IMG/VR virus record: IMGVR_UViG_3300035035_000013
Location: 1-26,911 of that record
DNA length: 26,911 nucleotides
Strand: one strand, 5' to 3'
Source: a virus
Under the pieces are notes generated by a model, which was given only the letters and a program-made list of their open reading frames with translations, was not told the origin of the DNA and made no database searches. Below are positions 22,928-26,911 of this stretch, one piece after another. A program made the translations under genes and the position numbers. The first letter of the stretch is position 1. Each line of letters opens with the position of its first letter.

Positions 22928-23061
22928 TACTTCTTCTTCTTACCTAAGATTTTGTTTCTTACTCCAGCTGGTAGTTTAGATAAACCTTTGTTCATCTTCT
23001 TACCGTTCTTTGCAGGTGGTCTACCTTTCTTACTTCCGTAAGTACCTTTTCCCATTGGCAT
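22927..23061 (-). CDS. 44-residue basic protein, first of the mini-gene chain
   Basis: The ORF encodes MPMGKGTYGSKKGRPPAKNG, followed by KKMNKGLSKLPAGVRNKI and a Lys tail. Marine phages often have such M-P-x-GKGTYG-S-x-x-GRP proteins beside head genes. AGGAG seven bases before ATG 23061 is the strongest ribosome site in this cluster, so it probably loads ribosomes for the whole coupled chain. It follows the scaffold stop by 10 nt. Confidence 0.85.
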   Translation of the reverse strand: MPMGKGTYGSKKGRPPAKNGKKMNKGLSKLPAGVRNKILGKKKK

Positions 23062-23071
23062 AATAAAGCTC

Positions 23072-23917
23072 CTATACTTTTAAATTTGATGCGGATAGTT
23101 TTCTTAGAACATCATCTCTGTACGCTTCGTCACTCTGATATTCTGGTTTGTTCATGTCTCTGACAACCTCAGCCATGCTTCTGTATGTTTCAACAGCTGA
23201 CTGTTTGCCAGTAATTATTTTAGAATCACGTCCCTGCGAATCTTCGTATTTTCCCATAAGTGCCGTCACTGCAAATTTGATTGCTGATTTGTTAGCTGTT
23301 TTGAGTACAGCATCGTACTCTTCTTGTGCTGTTTTATCTAGGTTTTGACCAGCCCACTCCATAAGAGCTTTGTAGCCTTCTTCACCGTTAGCTATATTTT
23401 TGATTTCATTAACCTCTGCATCACTTAGCACAGGCTCTGCATCTTGGTATCCTAGTTGACCACGTAGTCCTGACAAGTATGAATCAACCAACTCTTTGTT
23501 TAGGCCAGCCTTACCAAGTTTGCCATACATCTCCTCAGATAAAGTACCGTTGTTCTTCTCAAAGTATTCATTCATTTCAAATGGGTCTATACCATTTTCT
23601 TTAAATGTGTTACCGAGTTGCTCTCCATATACTTGGTTGGCTGTTTCGTAATTAACAGAGCCATCATCAGTGTAAAACTGATAGTCTGACTCAGGTTCAG
23701 CTGCTTCTTCTGTTGTTGATTCTGACTGTCCTAGTTTCTTTTGTAACTCAAGGTATGCAGCTTCTAAATCTTCAGCTGACTTATATTTACCAGCAAGCAT
23801 TTTTTCTTGCTTGGCCATAAGTTCTTCACCGATCTTTAAAGACTCGGCTTCTTTCTCTGCTATTGCTTGTGCTGCTACAGGATCATCTGAGGTGTCGTAG
23901 CGGATTGTTTCTGCCAT
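23072..23917 (-). CDS. Scaffolding protein, gp9-like
   Basis: This is a 281-residue acidic, mostly helical protein between portal and capsid, the T7 gene 9 position (gp9 is 307 residues). The N-terminal third has a long helix with MLAGKYKSAEDLEAAYLEL, a pattern typical of T7-like scaffolds. The middle is Glu-rich with a disordered linker (STTEEAAEPESD). The C-terminal helix (AYRDDVLRKLSASNLKV) is the likely capsid-binding end. It directs procapsid assembly and then leaves. It begins two bases after the portal stop. Confidence 0.92.
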   Translation of the reverse strand: MAETIRYDTSDDPVAAQAIAEKEAESLKIGEELMAKQEKMLAGKYKSAEDLEAAYLELQKKLGQSESTTEEAAEPESDYQFYTDDGSVNYETANQVYGEQLGNTFKENGIDPFEMNEYFEKNNGTLSEEMYGKLGKAGLNKELVDSYLSGLRGQLGYQDAEPVLSDAEVNEIKNIANGEEGYKALMEWAGQNLDKTAQEEYDAVLKTANKSAIKFAVTALMGKYEDSQGRDSKIITGKQSAVETYRSMAEVVRDMNKPEYQSDEAYRDDVLRKLSASNLKV

Positions 23918-23919
23918 AA

Positions 23920-25509
23920 TTACTGTGGTGGTTGTGGTGTAGCTCCAGTTACCATTGAGTTCATTGCCTCAATAAGTTCTGGATTTTTCTGTGGATCCAT
24001 CAGAGGAGTACTTGCTAACTGACCTACTTGACCAGTTATAGACTGCATCTGTTGTGCTTGCATTGCTTGTTGTTGCTCTGCATTACGCTCTTCCATGCTC
24101 TTGACAAGGTTTAGTATGTCTATACCCTGTGCAGCTGCAAGACGTTTGATAGCTTCGTCAGGGTTCATGTACTGAGCTAAAGCCTCTGGCCCCATTGTTT
24201 GGGCTATTGTAGTTATAAATTGTACAAGTGCATCTCTGTCTTGACCTCTACCTAAAGCATTGATACCTGCTACGATAGTTGGTTTGACTAGACCAGCTGG
24301 TACACTAGGTATCTGTTTTGATCTAGTAAGAGTGTGCATCTTACGCTTAAGATATGGTATTAGAAACTCTGCTGTAAGTAAACTAAACAGTCCACCCAAC
24401 TGTCTTTCTAACTCCATCTGTGTCATTCTTACTTCTTCTGCTGTAGTGCGTTCTGACTGACGTACTGTTAAGACTAGAAAAGCCTCAGCTAATCTTTTCT
24501 CTAGCATGTTTATCATTTGATACGCTGTGTTAAAGTCAGCAGTTTTACCTACCTGTACAACACCTACATCATCAGGTCTACCTTGTATGATAGCACCGTT
24601 AGCTGCGTTAGCTAATGAAGCTGGTTTGGTTGTAGACGAGGGTGACACAGTGAACACAACTTTAGCTGCAGCTGCACTACCTTCAACGATAGCTTGCATC
24701 AATGCCTCTAAAGATTTTAAGTCACCGAGAAACTCCTCTACCCTAGAACGTCCGTAGTCCTCTCCGTCTACCGTCACAAAACGTAGTGGTAGCCAGGGGG
24801 TCTTGTCCTTGGGAGCTTTACCTACACTATCAGGTAGAATGGTATCGTTAGCTTCTTGATGCCAACGCCACCCGTTGCCAGATAGCTTTACACATGTATA
24901 TACATCTACATCCTTTGTACCTTTATAGTCACCTTTAGAGTCATCATTAGGACTGTTCTCTTCCTCTATCTCAGGTAGACCTAATAATTTTTTACTGACT
25001 CTTTCTTTTGTTACTATCTCAATTACTTCTCCATTACCATCTCTTTCAACTACGTAACGATTTAATGGGTATACTTTCATACCTTCCTTGTGCATAAACA
25101 ACAAGGCATTACCTGTAACTACAAGATGTTTTAGTGCTGCAAATATTTGAACCCTATCTGTGGAGGCAGCTATGCTCTCCATTATCATGCGTTCTATCTT
25201 TGCAAAACTAAGATCCAACTCACTCTTTGCTTCGGGTGGTATTTCTACACCTAACTTTGAATCGTCTAATTGTAATTTAAAGAAACTTGTAGACGGAGGG
25301 AGTAATCCTAGCATGAGCTTTGAACTCAGTGTGGTTACTCCTTTAGCTCCGACTGATTGCCAAGGGGTTACGAAGTCATTATATAATGTATCTCCTTCGT
25401 TTCTCATTAGCAGTGTTGGTATGGTCAGCTCTGCACATTGGTAAGCAACATTTAAGAATTGTTCACGGTGACTCGATAACTCGTTGTATCGTTGCCGTGC
25501 GTTTTTCAT
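23920..25509 (-). CDS. Portal (head-tail connector) protein, gp8-like
   Basis: This is a 529-residue protein (T7 gp8 is 536). Strong T7-like matches are ARQRYNELSSHREQFLNVAY at the start, FVTPWQSVGAKGVTTLSSKL followed by MLGLLPP, and LKHLVVTGNALLFMH. Further in come YGRSRVEEFLGDLKSLEAL, ERTTAEEVRMTQMELERQLG and KPTIVAGINALGRGQD. The dodecameric ring sits at the capsid vertex, nucleates the procapsid and passes DNA. The C-terminus is Gln/Met-rich, as in the family. The start overlaps the preceding stop by TAATG. Confidence 0.97.
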   Translation of the reverse strand: MKNARQRYNELSSHREQFLNVAYQCAELTIPTLLMRNEGDTLYNDFVTPWQSVGAKGVTTLSSKLMLGLLPPSTSFFKLQLDDSKLGVEIPPEAKSELDLSFAKIERMIMESIAASTDRVQIFAALKHLVVTGNALLFMHKEGMKVYPLNRYVVERDGNGEVIEIVTKERVSKKLLGLPEIEEENSPNDDSKGDYKGTKDVDVYTCVKLSGNGWRWHQEANDTILPDSVGKAPKDKTPWLPLRFVTVDGEDYGRSRVEEFLGDLKSLEALMQAIVEGSAAAAKVVFTVSPSSTTKPASLANAANGAIIQGRPDDVGVVQVGKTADFNTAYQMINMLEKRLAEAFLVLTVRQSERTTAEEVRMTQMELERQLGGLFSLLTAEFLIPYLKRKMHTLTRSKQIPSVPAGLVKPTIVAGINALGRGQDRDALVQFITTIAQTMGPEALAQYMNPDEAIKRLAAAQGIDILNLVKSMEERNAEQQQAMQAQQMQSITGQVGQLASTPLMDPQKNPELIEAMNSMVTGATPQPPQ

Positions 25510-25856
25510 TATCCTCCGTATGAACCGCCACCGCCACCGCCACCAGTACCAGTGTTAGTACCTTGAGGTGTATTGATTCCCTGTAGTCCACCTGACTCAG
25601 GTTTCTGTGTAGCTAGTGATTGGGTTCCTGTTTGTCCTTGACCTCTCTTAGCTCTCTTCTTAGCTTTTACTTTTGCCTTTTTCTTAGTCTCATCTTCCTG
25701 CACAGGAGTAGGAGTAGGAGCTGCTGGCATTTCTGTAGGAGCTTGTTGTATTGGTAGTGGGGGTGGTGGGGTAGTTGGTGGAGCTGGTATAGGTGGGGGT
25801 GGTGGAGTTGATTGTCTACCTCCCCCGAATATACTTGAGATTAGGCTTCCGCACAT
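25509..25856 (-). CDS. Low-complexity Pro/Lys/Gly protein before portal
   Basis: This is a 115-residue protein in three blocks. It opens MCGSLISSIFGGG, then a Pro-run region (about 17-52) and a basic helix-like segment (about 58-72, KKKAKVKAKKRAKR). A Gly/Thr/Gln tail ends with seven Gly then SYGG. It is probably disordered. The position upstream of the portal and the basic segment suggest a minor head or DNA-contact protein, but no family function is known to me. AGGAG seven bases before the ATG is a good ribosome site. Confidence 0.78.
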   Translation of the reverse strand: MCGSLISSIFGGGRQSTPPPPPIPAPPTTPPPPLPIQQAPTEMPAAPTPTPVQEDETKKKAKVKAKKRAKRGQGQTGTQSLATQKPESGGLQGINTPQGTNTGTGGGGGGGSYGG

Positions 25857-25858
25857 AA

Positions 25859-26041
25859 TTATTCTCCTTTGAGTTTTTCTTTTAGTATACGTATTATTGA
25901 TAATTGACCAGCTCTATAAGATATTTCTTTCTCCGATAGGGTGTGGTCTGGAAACTTGTCTGGGAACTGTTCATCTAGTTCATCAACGATGAGTTGGATG
26001 CGTCCCCAATCAAGCGTACTTGGGTAAATTGGTGTTTGCAT
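25859..26041 (-). CDS. 60-residue unknown protein after RNR beta
   Basis: I choose ATG 26041 (MQTPIYPSTLDWGRIQLIVD). The longer frame begins with TTG at 26083 and would overlap the RNR beta gene more deeply. The protein has an acidic middle (DELDEQFPDKFPDH) and a C-terminal helix (EISYRAGQLSIIRILKEKL). The 32-nt overlap with the upstream gene suggests coupling. No motif is recognised. A small cyanophage accessory protein is the best description. Confidence 0.7.
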   Translation of the reverse strand: MQTPIYPSTLDWGRIQLIVDELDEQFPDKFPDHTLSEKEISYRAGQLSIIRILKEKLKGE

Positions 26042-26726
26042 GTTCAAAAAATGCGGGCATGCGGGCTCGCTTTGTATCGGCAAGCTGTGGAGCTTTACCT
26101 TCGTACATTAGACGGTCACTTGAATCCGTCCAAAATTTTCTGCTTAGATATTTGTTAGGTGCTATGTCAGCCAATGGTTCAAAGATCCAATTAATTGTAG
26201 CTTTCCTAAGTTTGTCCAAAGAAGAGCTAGGGCGTAGACCCATATCAGCACAAACCAAACTGTTGCAAGCGACATGAATTTGCTCATCTCTGGAAATATC
26301 AGCCGATACTGTCCTAAGAGCAGCATCGCCACAAAAGCGATTGAAAGGTAAAATAACAAAGAATACAGCACGTTCTGCTACCAAGGCTTTTAGTATAGTG
26401 TGGTCAGGGTGAGCTATCCACGCATCACGTAGTAGCTTTGCCTCTTTCTCAGCTTTGGCATCTAGTCCGTGGACATCAGCAACGTAGCCAAGAGCTAGGT
26501 CATGTCTCTCCTCGTCCTTTACGTTTGATTCGAGCAGTACTCTAGCAGTATCGGGAACCTCTTTGCTAAGGGTTTCCGTAATAAAGGAACCAACAGGAAG
26601 CTCCATATGCCGTACTGCAAGAGCACGGTAGATGGCTTCTTCACTTCCTTCCATGAGTTTTCCTTTCGTGGGCTTAACGGGAGTCCACTTTCTTTTCCTG
26701 TGTAATAACTTATCATAAGGGTTCAT
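26010..26726 (-). CDS. nrdB: Ferritin-like di-iron protein, probable class I RNR beta subunit
   Basis: This is a 238-residue helical protein with two ExxH pairs, E72-E-R-H75 (KDEERHDLALGY) and E148-Q-I-H151 (RDEQIHVACN). Candidate bridging carboxylates are E30 or E42 and E119. This is the ferritin/R2 four-helix metal site. The preceding gene ends like an RNR alpha tail, so it is most likely the beta subunit that generates the radical for deoxynucleotide synthesis. It is short for NrdB (usually over 320 residues). The residue four after H75 is Leu79, where class Ia enzymes have the radical Tyr. Cyanopodovirus RNRs, once called class II, have been reassigned to class I with a beta of this kind. 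A different ferritin-like oxidase is the alternative. The start overlaps the alpha stop by ATGA. Confidence 0.75.
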   Translation of the reverse strand: MNPYDKLLHRKRKWTPVKPTKGKLMEGSEEAIYRALAVRHMELPVGSFITETLSKEVPDTARVLLESNVKDEERHDLALGYVADVHGLDAKAEKEAKLLRDAWIAHPDHTILKALVAERAVFFVILPFNRFCGDAALRTVSADISRDEQIHVACNSLVCADMGLRPSSSLDKLRKATINWIFEPLADIAPNKYLSRKFWTDSSDRLMYEGKAPQLADTKRARMPAFFEHANTNLPKYA

Positions 26727-26911
26727 TCTTCACAACCTATGCACTTAATGGGTTCGAGTATTCCGCTCAAGTAATCGTCAACCTCAGTCTCATCTAATGC
26801 AGCAAAGGCACTAGACTTATCCTGTGTATCTCCCATAACTTGAAGCGAGTAGTATAAAGATGTTTGAGGACTATCTAACCACTCTTGGATAAACTGTTCA
26901 TCATAGGTCAC
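26723..26911 (-). CDS. C-terminal end of probable RNR alpha subunit (partial)
   Basis: The frame is open to the window edge, leaving 62 residues. The GTG at the edge need not be the start. SPQTSLYYSLQVMGDTQDK resembles the C-terminal K-T-L-Y-Y region of class I RNR large subunits. The end, EPIKCIGCEE, carries a CxxC as in the redox tail that re-reduces the RNR active site. It is followed by the di-iron beta-like gene with an ATGA overlap. The assignment rests on this short tail and the neighbour, so it is moderate. Confidence 0.6.
   Translation of the reverse strand: MTYDEQFIQEWLDSPQTSLYYSLQVMGDTQDKSSAFAALDETEVDDYLSGILEPIKCIGCEE

Noticed and set aside
26162-26371. 69-codon hydrophobic minus-strand ORF, holin-like in look
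   Set aside because: It lies in another frame of the di-iron gene, whose metal ligands span it. The hydrophobicity is a frame artefact of helix codons.

Overview
The window is part of the genome of a lytic T7-like podovirus, and the best-supported host is a marine cyanobacterium (Synechococcus or Prochlorococcus). The T7-type virion genes run in T7 order: portal, scaffold, major capsid, tail tubes A and B, three internal core proteins, then tail fibre. The cyanophage call rests on a 44-residue high-light-inducible protein (Hli) with a chlorophyll-binding helix motif and the phage-type TGQIIPGI ending, small basic proteins common in marine cyanophages, a DUF4278-like 17-residue peptide, and a leader RNA that looks like the glutamine-II (downstream-peptide) riboswitch. 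All genes are on the minus strand, so biological order runs from high to low coordinates. Packing is very tight, with many ATGA or TAATG stop/start overlaps. I see no tRNA, CRISPR array, insertion sequence or integrase.

Layout in transcription order. 26911-25859: nucleotide metabolism, with the C-terminal tail of a probable ribonucleotide reductase alpha subunit, a ferritin-like di-iron protein (probable beta subunit) and a small unknown gene. 25856-23072: head assembly, with a Pro/Lys/Gly-rich protein, portal and scaffold. 23061-22101: five tiny basic genes linked stop-to-start, ending in hli. 22128-21666: a sigma70-like promoter overlapping the hli stop, the riboswitch, four micro-genes (17, 43, 18 and 16 codons) and a TATAAT-bearing leader. 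21665-20452: major capsid gene and a strong intrinsic terminator, placed like T7 T-phi.

20449-7250: tail tubes A and B and four internal-virion proteins (gp13-, gp14-, gp15- and gp16-like). The largest carries an embedded ADP-ribosyltransferase-like domain. 7237-1256: host-recognition module, with a T7-type tail fibre, two accessory proteins and a second fibre-like protein that starts with a plastocyanin-like domain. 1199-1: four small late genes, including a two-helix membrane protein and a secreted protein cut by the window edge.

How it fits together: the RNR proteins supply deoxynucleotides, Hli probably protects host photosynthesis during infection, and the remainder builds, ejects and targets the particle. 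The regulatory surprise is the promoter plus glutamine-sensing leader directly ahead of the capsid gene, which could tie micropeptide and perhaps capsid expression to host nitrogen status.
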